Assembly: GCF_016526145.1 (NCBI RefSeq)
Contig: NZ_JADDUE010000005.1
Location: forward strand, 248,001-312,000
Length of the DNA: 64,000 nucleotides
Direction of reading: 5' to 3'
Origin: Saccharopolyspora galaxeae
Lineage (GTDB): Bacteria; Actinomycetota; Actinomycetes; Mycobacteriales; Pseudonocardiaceae
Shown: positions 24,044 through 32,511 of the stretch, piece after piece
Layout of the letters: each line of letters opens with the position of its first letter
Position numbering within the stretch: position 1 is the first letter of the stretch
The notes under the pieces: generated by a model
What the model saw: the letters and a program-made list of their open reading frames with translations, nothing else
Databases searched by the model: none
Told to the model about the DNA's origin: nothing
Program-made: the position numbers and the translations under genes

Positions 24044-24073
24044 TTGACCGGCCATCCAGCCGCTCGCTATGTT
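24044..24073 (+). promoter_or_regulatory. pca operon promoter
   Basis: TTGACC (24044-24049) and TATGTT (24068-24073) are 18 nt apart, a good vegetative promoter. The start point would fall near 24080, about 40 nt before the pcaI GTG. Confidence 0.7.
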
Positions 24074-24104
24074 CGTATTAAGCACATCTGTTCACTATGC
24101 GCAC
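24071..24104 (+). promoter_or_regulatory. Two PcaR-like operator boxes
   Basis: GTTCGTATTAAGCAC (24071-24085) and GTTCACTATGCGCAC (24090-24104) are direct repeats offset by 19 bp. They overlap the -10 box and the predicted start of transcription. Both resemble the GTTCGATAATCGCAC-type site of the IclR-family activator PcaR, whose gene ends this operon. The match is by eye. Confidence 0.65.
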
Positions 24105-24121
24105 GATCGGAGCTGATCGGG

Positions 24122-24946
24122 GTGGCACGCATCCTGGCGCTGTCCGAAGCCATCGCGGAGCTGGTCGCCGACGGCGACGAGGTCGCCATGGAGGGCTTCA
24201 CCCATCTCATCCCCGTCGCGGCCGGGCAGGAGATCATCCGGCAGGGCCGCGAGGACCTCACGCTGGTGCGGATGACGCCGGACATCGTCTACGACCAGCT
24301 GATCGGCGCCGGGTGCGCGCGCAAGCTGGTGTTCTCCTGGGGCGGCAACCCCGGTGTCGGCTCGCTGCACCGGTTCCGCGATGCCGTGCAGAACTCCTGG
24401 CCGGTACCGCTGGAGATCGAGGAGCACAGCCACGCGGGCATGGCCAACCGCTACGCCGCGGGCGCCTCCGGGCTGCCGTTCGCGGTGCTGCGCGGCTACA
24501 CCGGCACCGACCTGGTCGAGCAGACCGAGAACATCAAGACCATCCGGTGCCCGTTCACCGGCGAGACGCTGGCCGCGGTGCCCGCGCTGAACCCGGACGT
24601 CGGCATCGTGCACGCCCAGCAGGCCGACCGGGCGGGCAACGTGCAGATGTGGGGCATCACCGGGGTGCAGAAGGAGACCGTGCTCGCCTCGAAGCGTTCC
24701 CTGGTGACCGTCGAGGAGATCGTCGACGAGCTCACCCCGCGCCCCGGCGGCGTGGTGCTGCCGAAGTGGGCGGTGACCGCGGTCGCCGAAGCGCCCGGCG
24801 GAGCGCGCCCCTCCTACGCGCAGGGCTTCTACGAGCGCGACAACGGCTACTACCAGAACTGGGACGCGATCTCCCGCAGCCGCGAGGAATTCGAGACCTG
24901 GATCGAGGCGAACGTGCGGACCACCGCCGAGAGGAGCGCGCGATGA
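24122..24946 (+). CDS. pcaI: 3-oxoadipate CoA-transferase subunit A
   Basis: 274 residues from GTG 24122 with GGAG 9-10 nt upstream; the open frame further upstream runs through the promoter. It is a CoA-transferase family I alpha subunit, with EGFTHLIPVAAGQEIIRQ near the start and FSWGGNPGVGSLHRF near residue 70. With PcaJ it moves CoA from succinyl-CoA to 3-oxoadipate. It overlaps pcaJ by four bases (ATGA). Confidence 0.9.
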   Translation: MARILALSEAIAELVADGDEVAMEGFTHLIPVAAGQEIIRQGREDLTLVRMTPDIVYDQLIGAGCARKLVFSWGGNPGVGSLHRFRDAVQNSWPVPLEIEEHSHAGMANRYAAGASGLPFAVLRGYTGTDLVEQTENIKTIRCPFTGETLAAVPALNPDVGIVHAQQADRAGNVQMWGITGVQKETVLASKRSLVTVEEIVDELTPRPGGVVLPKWAVTAVAEAPGGARPSYAQGFYERDNGYYQNWDAISRSREEFETWIEANVRTTAERSAR

Positions 24947-25701
24947 CGTTCACCGCCGACGAGATGATGAGCGTCGCCGCCGCGCGCACGCTGCACAACG
25001 GCGCCGCCTGCTTCGTGGGCATCGGCCTGCCCAGCACCGCAGCCAACCTCGCCCGCCGCACGCACGCCCCGGACCTGGTGCTGGTCTACGAGTCCGGCAC
25101 GCTCGGGACCAAGCCGGACCAGCTGCCGCTGTCGATCGGCGACGGCATCCTCGCCGACACCGCGGACTCGGTGGTCAGCGTGCCGGAGATCTTCAACTAC
25201 TGGTTGCAGCCGGGCCGGATCGACTTCGGCTTCCTCGGCGGCGCGCAGGTGGACAAGTTCGGCAACATCAACTCCACCGTGATCGGCGGGGACTACGCGA
25301 GTCCGAAGGTGCGGCTGCCCGGCGCGGGCGGTGCCCCGGAGATCGCGGCGAACTGCCGGGAAGTGCTCATCGTGATGCGCCAGAGCACCCGCAGCTTCGT
25401 CGAGCAGGTCGACTTCGTCAGCTCCGTCGGGTTCGGCCGCGGCAAGGGCGATCGGGAGAAGCTCGGGTTGCAGGGCCGCGGCCCGGTGAAGGTGATCACC
25501 GATCTGGGCGTCATGCAGCCCGATCCGGACACCTGCGAGCTCACCCTGACCACGCTGAGCCCCGGCGTCGAGGTCGGGCAGGTCAAGGAAGCCACCGGCT
25601 GGGACCTCAAGGTCGTCGACGAGCCGGGCGTGCAGGACCCGCCGACCGAAACGGAGCTCAGCGTGCTGCGGGAACTCAAAGCAACGATCGGGAAGGACTG
25701 A
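24943..25701 (+). CDS. pcaJ: 3-oxoadipate CoA-transferase subunit B
   Basis: 252 residues. The family I beta-subunit catalytic Glu lies in VYESGTLG (about residue 43). FGFLGGAQVDKFGNINSTVIG is the family's glycine-rich loop. It is translationally coupled to pcaI by an ATGA overlap and followed by pcaF after 8 bp. Confidence 0.92.
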   Translation: MTFTADEMMSVAAARTLHNGAACFVGIGLPSTAANLARRTHAPDLVLVYESGTLGTKPDQLPLSIGDGILADTADSVVSVPEIFNYWLQPGRIDFGFLGGAQVDKFGNINSTVIGGDYASPKVRLPGAGGAPEIAANCREVLIVMRQSTRSFVEQVDFVSSVGFGRGKGDREKLGLQGRGPVKVITDLGVMQPDPDTCELTLTTLSPGVEVGQVKEATGWDLKVVDEPGVQDPPTETELSVLRELKATIGKD

Positions 25702-25709
25702 GAGCTTCC

Positions 25710-26891
25710 ATGAGCAACGGGGCTTACGTCCTCGACGCGGTGCGCACCCCCATCGGCCGCTACGGAAAGGGCCTGGCCGCGGTGCGCCCGGACGACCTGG
25801 CCGCGCACGTGGTGCGCACGCTGGTCGAGCGCACTTCCGGGCTGGACCCGGCACGGATCGAGGACGTCGCGTTCGGCGACGCCAACGGCGCCGGAGAGGA
25901 CAACCGCAACGTCGCGCGGATGGCGGCACTGCTGGCCGGGCTGCCCACCAGCGTGGCCGGATCGACGGTGAACCGGCTGTGCGGCTCCGGGCTGGAGGCC
26001 GCGATCGGCGCGAGCCGCGCGGTGCAGACCGGGGACAACGACCTGGTGATCGCCGGTGGCGTGGAGTCGATGAGCCGGGCGCCGTGGGTGTTGCAGAAGC
26101 CGGAGAAGGTTTATCCGAACGGCCACGAGACGCTGCACTCCACCACGCTCGGCTGGCGGATGGTCAACCCGGAGATGCCCGAGCGCTGGACCATCGCGCT
26201 CGGTGCCTCCGCCGAGCTGCTGGCGGACCGCTACAAGATCAGCCGCGCCGAGCAGGACGCCTTCGCGGTGCGCAGCCACCGGCGCGCGGCCGCGGCCTGG
26301 GAGGCGGGTCTGTTCGACGACGAGGTGGCGGCCGTGCCCGGCACCGAGCTGACCCGCGACGAGGGCATCCGCCCGGACAGCTCCACCGAGAAGCTGGCCG
26401 GTCTCAAGCCCGCGTTCCGCGCGGACGGCACGGTCACCGCGGGCAACTCCTCCCCGCTCAACGACGGCGCGTCGGCGCTGCTGATCGGCTCCGAGTCGGT
26501 GGCAGGTGACCTCGGCGCGCAGCCGCTCGCGCGGATCGCCGCCCGCGGCGTCGCAGGGGTGGATCCGGACGTGTTCGGCATCGGCCCGGTCGAGGCGGCC
26601 AACACCGCGCTGCGCCGCGCCGGCATCGGCTGGAGCGACCTGGCCGCGGTGGAACTCAACGAGGCTTTCGCCGCGCAATCGCTGGCCTGCCTGGCAGAGT
26701 GGCCGGAGCTGGATCCGGAGATCGTCAACGTGCAGGGCGGGGCGATCGCGATCGGGCACCCGCTGGGCGCGTCCGGGGCGCGGATCCTCGGCAGCCTGGC
26801 GCATCAGCTGCGGCGCAACGGCGGCGGCTGGGGCCTGGCGGCGATCTGCATCGGCGTCGGGCAGGGCCTGGCAGTGGTACTCGAAGCGTAG
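25710..26891 (+). CDS. pcaF: 3-oxoadipyl-CoA thiolase
   Basis: 393 residues, normal thiolase length. The nucleophilic Cys is in VNRLCGSGLEA (about residue 91). NEAFAAQ, GGAIAIGHPLGASGAR and CIGVGQG supply the remaining active-site residues. It cleaves 3-oxoadipyl-CoA to succinyl-CoA and acetyl-CoA, the last step of the beta-ketoadipate pathway. Its place between pcaIJ and pcaHG makes the pathway assignment secure. Confidence 0.93.
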   Translation: MSNGAYVLDAVRTPIGRYGKGLAAVRPDDLAAHVVRTLVERTSGLDPARIEDVAFGDANGAGEDNRNVARMAALLAGLPTSVAGSTVNRLCGSGLEAAIGASRAVQTGDNDLVIAGGVESMSRAPWVLQKPEKVYPNGHETLHSTTLGWRMVNPEMPERWTIALGASAELLADRYKISRAEQDAFAVRSHRRAAAAWEAGLFDDEVAAVPGTELTRDEGIRPDSSTEKLAGLKPAFRADGTVTAGNSSPLNDGASALLIGSESVAGDLGAQPLARIAARGVAGVDPDVFGIGPVEAANTALRRAGIGWSDLAAVELNEAFAAQSLACLAEWPELDPEIVNVQGGAIAIGHPLGASGARILGSLAHQLRRNGGGWGLAAICIGVGQGLAVVLEA

Positions 26892-26900
26892 GAGTCGACG

Positions 26901-27635
26901 ATGACCGCACAACACAGCTCCGGCCTGCTGGTGCCGAAGTACCGCCCGGACGGCGACTCGCACCCGCCGCTGGACACCCCGGAATACGGGTCTTCGGCGC
27001 TGCGGCACCCGAAGCGGCCGTTGCAGCTGCTGCCGCAGTACCTCACCGAGGTCACCGGCCCGCTGCTCGGGCACGACCGGGTCGGCGAGACCGACCACGA
27101 CCTGACGGTGCAGCACGAGGGCGAACCGCTGGGCGAGCGGATCATCGTCAGCGGCCGGGTGCTGGACTCGGACGGCAAACCGGTTCCGGAGACGCTGCTG
27201 GAGCTGTGGCAGGCGAACGCGGCCGGTCGCTACCGCCACGCCGGGGACCGCCATCCCGCGCCGCTGGACCCGAACTTCACCGGTGTCGGGCGCGCGATGA
27301 CCGACGCGGACGGCTGCTACCGGTTCGTCACCATCAAGCCCGGGGCGTATCCGTGGCGCAACCACGACAACGCGTGGCGGCCCGCGCACCTGCACTTCTC
27401 ATTGTTCGGGCAGGCGTTCACGCAGCGGCTGATCACCCAGATGTACTTCCCGGGGGATCCGCTGTTCTACCAGGACCCGATCTTCAACTCGGTGCGCGAC
27501 CCGGCCGCCCGCGAGCGGATGATCAGCACCTTCGACCTGGACACGACGGTGCCGGAGTGGGCGCTGAGCTACAAGTTCGACATCGTGCTGCGCGGCTCGG
27601 AAGCGACCGTGTTCGAGGAGGAGGACGACGACTGA
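26901..27635 (+). CDS. pcaH: Protocatechuate 3,4-dioxygenase beta subunit
   Basis: 244 residues; an intradiol dioxygenase. The non-haem Fe(III) ligands are visible: Tyr in AAGRYRH, Tyr in GAYPWRN and the two His of RPAHLHFSLFG. LLELWQANAAGRY is the family signature. It opens the protocatechuate ring to 3-carboxy-cis,cis-muconate together with PcaG. The stop overlaps the pcaG start by one base (TGATG). Confidence 0.95.
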   Translation: MTAQHSSGLLVPKYRPDGDSHPPLDTPEYGSSALRHPKRPLQLLPQYLTEVTGPLLGHDRVGETDHDLTVQHEGEPLGERIIVSGRVLDSDGKPVPETLLELWQANAAGRYRHAGDRHPAPLDPNFTGVGRAMTDADGCYRFVTIKPGAYPWRNHDNAWRPAHLHFSLFGQAFTQRLITQMYFPGDPLFYQDPIFNSVRDPAARERMISTFDLDTTVPEWALSYKFDIVLRGSEATVFEEEDDD

Positions 27636-28213
27636 TGACGGACTCCACAGTGGACGAACTGGGCACCACGCCGTCGCAGACGGTCGGGCCGTTCTTCGCG
27701 CTGCCGGGCGGAATGATGTGGGACGACGGCCCGGCGATCGTGCCCGCGGGCACGCCCGGATCGATCGTCGTGCGCGGCACGGTGCTCGACGGCGACGGCA
27801 CGCCGGTGCCGGACGCGGTGATCGAGCTCTGGGGCGCCGACGAGCAGGGCCGGTTCTCGCACCCCAACGATCCGCGCGGCGGGTCGGCCTCGTTCGAGAA
27901 TTTCGGGCGCTGCGGCACCGATCCGCAGGGCGGGTTCTGGTTCCGCACCGTCAAACCGGGTCCGCTGCCCACTCCGGACGGTCGCACCGAGGCGCCGCAC
28001 CTGGACGTCACGGTGCTGGCGCGCGGAATGCTCAACCGCGTGGTCACCCGGATCTACTTCCCCGATGAGCAGGCTGCCAACGCCACCGATCCGGTGCTGT
28101 CCGCAGTGGACGCCGAGCGGCGCGGCACCCTGATCGCGGTCGCCGACGAGCGCAGCGTGCGGTTCGACATCAGGCTGCAGGGCGATGACGAGACCGTTTT
28201 CTTCGACCTCTGA
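27635..28213 (+). CDS. pcaG: Protocatechuate 3,4-dioxygenase alpha subunit
   Basis: 192 residues with the alpha-subunit start TPSQTVGPFFALP and the intradiol fold segments VPDAVIELWGADEQGRF and GFWFRTVKPGPLP. It lacks the complete iron ligand set, as expected of PcaG, and completes the PcaHG heterodimer. Its 3' end overlaps pcaB by 29 bp. Confidence 0.94.
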   Translation: MTDSTVDELGTTPSQTVGPFFALPGGMMWDDGPAIVPAGTPGSIVVRGTVLDGDGTPVPDAVIELWGADEQGRFSHPNDPRGGSASFENFGRCGTDPQGGFWFRTVKPGPLPTPDGRTEAPHLDVTVLARGMLNRVVTRIYFPDEQAANATDPVLSAVDAERRGTLIAVADERSVRFDIRLQGDDETVFFDL

Positions 28214-29549
28214 GCCCGGCTTGTTCGCGCCGATGTTCAGCACCCCCGATGCCGCGGCGGGCACCGGCCGCGGCGCTTGGGTGCAGGCCATGCTGGACTT
28301 CGAGGCCGCGCTGGCGCGCGCGCAAGCCCGCGCCGGGCTCGTTCCGGAATCCGCGGCCGCGCAGATCGCCCGGCACTGCCGCGCCGAGGAGTTCGACCTC
28401 GAATCGCTGGCGCAGCGCGCGGTTTCCTCGGCAACACCGGTGATCGGGCTGGTGGCGGACCTCGGCGAGCTGGTCCCGGCGGACGCGCGCCCGTATGTCC
28501 ACAATGGTGCGACCAGCCAGGACGTGCTGGACACCGCCGCGATGCTGGTGGCACGCCGCACGTTGCGCGGGGTGCTCGCGGATTTGCGCAGCGCTGCCGG
28601 GCATTGCGCGCGGTTGGCCGGCGAACACCGCGGCACGGTGATGATCGGGCGCTCGCTGTTGCAGCAGGCGTTGCCGACGACGTTCGGGCGTCGCTGCGCC
28701 GCGTGGCTGACCGCGCTGTCCGAATCCACCGAGCAGCTAGAGCGGGTGTTCACCACGCGGCTCGCGGTGCAGCTCGGTGGTCCGGCCGGGACGCTGGACT
28801 CGCTGGGCGGTCGCGGCGTCGAGGTCTTGGGCCACCTCGCCGCGGAGCTGGAACTGGCCGAGCCGGTGCTGCCATGGCACACCGACCGCACCCGGATCGC
28901 CGAACTCGCGGGCGCGCTCGGCACCGTCGCGGGCGGCCTCGGCAAGATCGCGCTGGACGTCGAACTGCACGCGCAGACCGAAATCGGCGAGCTCACCGAA
29001 GGCAGCTCCGGCGGCTCCTCCGCGATGCCGCACAAGCAGAACCCGGCGGGATCGGTGCTGATCAGCGCCGCCGCGCACCGTGTTCCCGGCCTGGTGAGCA
29101 GCTTGCTGGCGGCGATGCCGCAGGCGCACGAACGCGCCGCCGGTGCGTGGCAGTCCGAATGGGAGCCGTTGAGCGAACTGCTGCGCCTGGTCGCGGCCGC
29201 GGCGGCGGGAACCGACCGGCTGCTGGCGAATCTCCGCGTGCACCCGGAGGGCATGGCGTCCAATGTGGACCTCACCGGCGGTCTGGTGCTGGCCGCGGCC
29301 GCTTCCTCGGCACTGCTCGGCTCAATGGGCCGCGGTGCGGCACAGCAACTCGTCAAGGAGTTGTGCGAGCGGGTCGTCGAGCGGGGCACTTCGCTGCGCG
29401 CGGAATTGATCGCCGACGAGCGGGTTCGCGAAGTACTGTCCGAACAGGAGATCATCCGCGCCACCGAGCCCGGCGACAACCTGGGTTCGGCGGGCGCGTT
29501 CATCGATCGTGCGCTGGCGCTGCACGAGGCGGGAGGGAATTCGCCGTGA
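28185..29549 (+). CDS. pcaB: 3-carboxy-cis,cis-muconate cycloisomerase
   Basis: 454 residues of the fumarase/aspartase superfamily. VHNGATSQDVLDTA (about 104) and the signature loop GSSGGSSAMPHKQNPAGS (about 268) are both present. It lactonises carboxymuconate to 4-carboxymuconolactone. ATG 28185 lies inside the pcaG 3' end, giving a 29-bp overlap. The N-terminus GLFAPMFSTPDAAAG is typical of actinobacterial PcaB. Confidence 0.92.
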   Translation: MTRPFSSTSEPGLFAPMFSTPDAAAGTGRGAWVQAMLDFEAALARAQARAGLVPESAAAQIARHCRAEEFDLESLAQRAVSSATPVIGLVADLGELVPADARPYVHNGATSQDVLDTAAMLVARRTLRGVLADLRSAAGHCARLAGEHRGTVMIGRSLLQQALPTTFGRRCAAWLTALSESTEQLERVFTTRLAVQLGGPAGTLDSLGGRGVEVLGHLAAELELAEPVLPWHTDRTRIAELAGALGTVAGGLGKIALDVELHAQTEIGELTEGSSGGSSAMPHKQNPAGSVLISAAAHRVPGLVSSLLAAMPQAHERAAGAWQSEWEPLSELLRLVAAAAAGTDRLLANLRVHPEGMASNVDLTGGLVLAAAASSALLGSMGRGAAQQLVKELCERVVERGTSLRAELIADERVREVLSEQEIIRATEPGDNLGSAGAFIDRALALHEAGGNSP

Positions 29550-30310
29550 TGCCGCATTACGAACTCACCGGGCCCGAAGGGGCCGAGGTGGTCGTGCTGT
29601 CGAACTCGCTGGGCACCGATCTGTCCCTGTGGGACGACCAGGAGCCCGCACTGGCCGAGCGGTTCCGCGTGTTGCGCTACGACCAGCGCGGCCACGGCCG
29701 CAGCTCGGCTCCGCCCGGCCCGTACGGGCTGGCCGACCTCGGCGGGGACGTGCTGGAACTGCTGGATTCGCTCGGGATCGAGCGCGCGCACTTCGCCGGG
29801 GTGTCGCTGGGCGGCATGACCGGCATGTGGCTGGCCGAACGACACCCGGACCGGATCGGGCGGCTGGCGCTGCTGTGCACTTCGGCATCGCTGACCCCGG
29901 CCTCGGCGTGGCGCGAACGCGCTGCGCAGGCCCGCGAGCACGGAACCAAGTCCCTTGTGGACGGTTCGGTGAGCCGCTGGTTCACCCCTGCGACGGCGGC
30001 GAAGCCGGAGATCGCGGAGAAGTTCGGCAACATGGTCACCGAATGCAGCGACGAGGGCTACGCGGGATGCGCGGAGGCCATCGCGGAGATGGACCTGCTG
30101 CCGAAGCTCGGCGAGATCACCGCGCCGACGCTGGTGATCGCCGGGCGCGACGATCCGGCCACTCCCCCGCCGCACGCCGAACTCATCGGCGCCGAGATTC
30201 CCGGCGCGCAGGTGGAAATCCTCTCGGCCGCCTCGCACCTCGCCAACGCCGAACGGCCGGAGCCGGTCAACCGCCTGCTGCTGCACCACTTCACGCGGAG
30301 CATCCGATGA
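29549..30310 (+). CDS. pcaD: 3-oxoadipate enol-lactone hydrolase
   Basis: 253 residues; an alpha/beta hydrolase. LRYDQRGHGRSS, the nucleophile elbow GVSLGGMTG (Ser about residue 90), AGRDDPATPP for the acid and ASHLANAERP for the His are all visible. It converts enol-lactone to 3-oxoadipate. ATG 29549 overlaps the pcaB stop; GTG 29546, one codon earlier, is equally possible given the GGAGG spacing. It is separate from pcaC, unlike the fused PcaL of many actinobacteria. Confidence 0.92.
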   Translation: MPHYELTGPEGAEVVVLSNSLGTDLSLWDDQEPALAERFRVLRYDQRGHGRSSAPPGPYGLADLGGDVLELLDSLGIERAHFAGVSLGGMTGMWLAERHPDRIGRLALLCTSASLTPASAWRERAAQAREHGTKSLVDGSVSRWFTPATAAKPEIAEKFGNMVTECSDEGYAGCAEAIAEMDLLPKLGEITAPTLVIAGRDDPATPPPHAELIGAEIPGAQVEILSAASHLANAERPEPVNRLLLHHFTRSIR

Positions 30311-30690
30311 GCGAGGACGCACAGCGCCACGCCGAGGGCATGGAAGTGCGCCGCGCGGTGCTCGGCGACTCCCACGTGGACCGCGCGGAGGCGAAGAAGT
30401 CCGAGTTCACCGAGGGATTCCAGGACTTCATCACGCGCTACGCATGGGGCGAGGTGTGGACCGGGGACGGCGTGGACCGCCGGACCCGCAGCTGCCTGAC
30501 CCTGGCCATCCTCGCCGCCACCGGCTGCGAGGAGGAGTTCGCGATGCACGTGCGCGCCGCCCGGCGCAACGGCGTAGCCCCGGAAGAGATCCGCGAGGTG
30601 CTCATGCACGTCGCGATCTACGCGGGCGTGCCGCGGGCGAACCGCGCGTTCGCGCTGGCCAAGGACGTGCTGGACGCCGAGGGCGAGTGA
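30307..30690 (+). CDS. pcaC: 4-carboxymuconolactone decarboxylase
   Basis: 127 residues of the CMD family: FITRYAWGEVWTGDGVDRRTRS, then LAATGCEEEFAMHVRAARRNG and LMHVAIYAGVPRANRAFAL. It decarboxylates carboxymuconolactone to the enol-lactone used by PcaD. The ATG overlaps the pcaD stop by four bases. Separate pcaD and pcaC genes are notable because fused pcaL is common in this phylum. Confidence 0.93.
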   Translation: MSEDAQRHAEGMEVRRAVLGDSHVDRAEAKKSEFTEGFQDFITRYAWGEVWTGDGVDRRTRSCLTLAILAATGCEEEFAMHVRAARRNGVAPEEIREVLMHVAIYAGVPRANRAFALAKDVLDAEGE

Positions 30691-30732
30691 ATTGGGGTCT
30701 CCGGCGACCTGGCCGGGCGAGCGAGGAGAACG

Positions 30733-31524
30733 ATGGAATCGGAAACCGGCGGGTACGTGCAGTCCTTGGCGCGGGGGCTGGCGGTGATCCGCGCCTTCGA
30801 CGAGTCCCGCCCGGAGATGACGCTGAGCGAGGTCGCCCGGGCCACCGACCTGTCCCGGGCGGCGGCGCGGCGGTTCCTGCACACCTTGGCGCAGCTCGGC
30901 TACGTCTGGAGCGACGGGCGGGTGTTCACGCTGACCCCGCGGGTGCTGGAGCTGGGTTTCGCCTACCTGTCCAGCGTTTCGCTGCCGGAGATCGCGCAGC
31001 CGCACCTGGAGCGGCTCGTCTCGCAGGTGCACGAGTCGGCTTCGGTGTCGGTGCTCGACGGCGACGACATCGTCTACATCGCCCGCGTGCCGACCAGCCG
31101 GATCATGACCGTCTCGATCAACATCGGCACCCGGTTCCCCGCCTACGCGACGTCGATGGGCCGGGTGCTGCTGGCGAACCTGCCTGCTGACGAGCTGGAT
31201 CCGTTCCTGTCGCGGGTGCGCCTGGACCCGCTCGGCCCGCACACCCTGAGCAGCCCGGACGAGCTGCGCCAGGAACTCGCGCGCATCCGCGAACGGGGTT
31301 TCGCGCTGGTGGACCAGGAATTGGAAGCCGGCCTGCGGTCCATCGCCGCCCCCGTCCGCAACCGCGCGGGCCGGGTGATCGCAGCGGCGAACATCTCCTC
31401 GCACGCCAGCCGCACCACCGGAGCCGAAGCCCGGGAGAACCTGCTGCCACCGCTGCTGGAAACCACCGCGAACATCGAAGCCGACCTGCGCGTGGCACCG
31501 GGCTCGGCGGCGAGCACGCCGTGA
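30733..31524 (+). CDS. pcaR: IclR-family regulator PcaR
   Basis: 263 residues. The N-terminal winged helix (about 10-70) contains LSEVARATDLSRAAARRFLHTL. The C-terminal ligand domain has SVLDGDDIVYIARVP, RFPAYATSMGRVLLA and the conserved DQELEAGLRSIAAPV. As the last gene of the operon it is expected to activate pca genes with 3-oxoadipate or protocatechuate as ligand, through the two boxes at 24071-24104. Confidence 0.9.
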   Translation: MESETGGYVQSLARGLAVIRAFDESRPEMTLSEVARATDLSRAAARRFLHTLAQLGYVWSDGRVFTLTPRVLELGFAYLSSVSLPEIAQPHLERLVSQVHESASVSVLDGDDIVYIARVPTSRIMTVSINIGTRFPAYATSMGRVLLANLPADELDPFLSRVRLDPLGPHTLSSPDELRQELARIRERGFALVDQELEAGLRSIAAPVRNRAGRVIAAANISSHASRTTGAEARENLLPPLLETTANIEADLRVAPGSAASTP

Positions 31525-31531
31525 CCGTGCT

Positions 31532-31582
31532 GGAGTGAACGGACCGCCGTCCCGAGAATCGGGCGACCGGTCCGTTCACTCC
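31532..31582. repeat. Convergent-gene inverted repeat, copy B (terminator-like)
   Basis: Perfect 15-bp arms (31532-31546, 31568-31582; GGAGTGAACGGACCG and complement) with an inner CCCGA/TCGGG stem. It lies between the end of pcaR (31524) and the convergent secreted-protein gene (ends 31659), so it probably terminates the pca operon. Confidence 0.85.
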
Positions 31583-31658
31583 GCACCAGCTTGCGCCGAT
31601 CCGGCTATTCGCGGGCATGTCGTCCTGCCAAGCGCCGCGGCCTATCCGATTGCGCGGA

Positions 31659-31982
31659 TCAGCAGGACTCCACCTTGTCGAGCTCGGGCGCCGTGCCGGC
31701 GCCGGACTTGTAGGAGCCCTTGTAGCCCGCCTTGACGGTGATGCAGTTGCTGTCCACCGCGCGCTGGATCACGAACTTGACGCGCTGCTGCGACGAGCAG
31801 GTGTTGTTGTAGTAGATCGTCACCGTGGCGTTCCCACCGCTGGCGCTGGTGTGGAAGCAGCTCGGCGCCAGGCCCTTCGCTTCCGGCTGCGCGGGCGCCG
31901 CATTGGCCACCCCTTGCGTCAACCCACCTGAAAGAATCGTCGCGGTCAAGAGACCGATGACGGCAGTGCGTCGCATCTTCAC
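31659..31982 (-). CDS. Small secreted four-Cys protein
   Basis: 107 residues from GTG 31982 (ATG 31976 is possible). A Sec signal peptide is clear: a basic start, TAVIGLLTATILSGGLTQG, and a cleavage site near ANAAP. The mature ~77 residues hold four Cys spaced 20, 18 and 27 and a beta-rich pattern (ATVTIYYNNTC, RVKFVIQRAV). I do not recognise a family. The size and Cys count recall tendamistat-type inhibitors, but the WRY motif is absent. It is probably extracellular, with two disulfides. Confidence 0.75.
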   Translation of the reverse strand: MKMRRTAVIGLLTATILSGGLTQGVANAAPAQPEAKGLAPSCFHTSASGGNATVTIYYNNTCSSQQRVKFVIQRAVDSNCITVKAGYKGSYKSGAGTAPELDKVESC

Positions 31983-32194
31983 CCCACATGTTCGTCCGGA
32001 CCCCGTTGGTCCGGAACCCCAGAGCCGCCCGGAGCGGGTCGGCAGGAACGAACATAGCGATCGGGCGACGGTTCCCGCCCTTGATCTATGTCCGGGGATT
32101 GTCCGGGGACAACTGCACCCGTCCGGACATTGACCACCTGCACCTCACCTGCGAGAACGGTCATTGACTTTTCGTCCGTTGTGGACACAAGACG

Positions 32195-32400
32195 GTCGGC
32201 CACCAACACGAGCACGGGCTCGAAGAGGCGACCGTCCGCGCGATCGCGAAGCGGGCCGGGGGCGATCGTCCGCTCGTGATCCAGCACCACGGCTCGAACA
32301 AGGATCTGACGCCATCGCGATCCGGGTGCCCCGTGACAACACCGATGACGATGTCGTCGAGCACCTCTTCGATGTCCGCCTCGGCGGGCGTTCGCCAGGA
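32195..32400 (+). pseudogene. Remnant of a TetR-family regulator gene
   Basis: Frame 32204-32311 encodes HEHGLEEATVRAIAKRAGG and then VIQHHGSNKDL, a recognisable TetR helix-turn-helix. A stop at 32165 and the absence of a start remove its N-terminus. The likely continuation DDDVVEHLFDVRLGGRSPG is in another frame (about 32340-32397), so at least one frameshift has occurred. The core of the protein is missing. Confidence 0.6.
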
Positions 32401-32411
32401 CACCTGTGCTG

Positions 32412-32511
32412 GAATACGCCGTTCGCGAACATGCCGCTGCGCTACGCCACCGCGGACATCGACCTCGGTGCGGTCACGATCCCGTCCGGAGCGGCGATCC
32501 TCGCCGCGCAA
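32412..32511 (+). pseudogene. Remnant of a cytochrome P450 gene
   Basis: About 33 codons encode TPFANMPLRYATADIDLG and AVTIPSGAAILA, the segment after the ExxR helix of actinobacterial P450s (usual form PLRYATEDIELGGVTIP). The Cys haem loop and everything else are missing, and the frame continues into unrelated sequence. It directly follows the tetR remnant. From 32512 to 32825 I see only an unassigned broken frame (LWYSLSRS, then ELSPTITELHNWHRS after a shift) and the ribosome-binding site of the next gene. Confidence 0.6.

Noticed and set aside
27569-30322. 917-codon minus-strand frame opposite pcaG-pcaB-pcaD
   Set aside because: Shadow of the pca genes; Ser/Ala/Arg-rich with no recognisable domain.
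31659-31982. Tendamistat-type alpha-amylase inhibitor
   Set aside because: Cys count and size are similar but the WRY motif and first Cys spacing do not fit; kept as an unassigned secreted protein.
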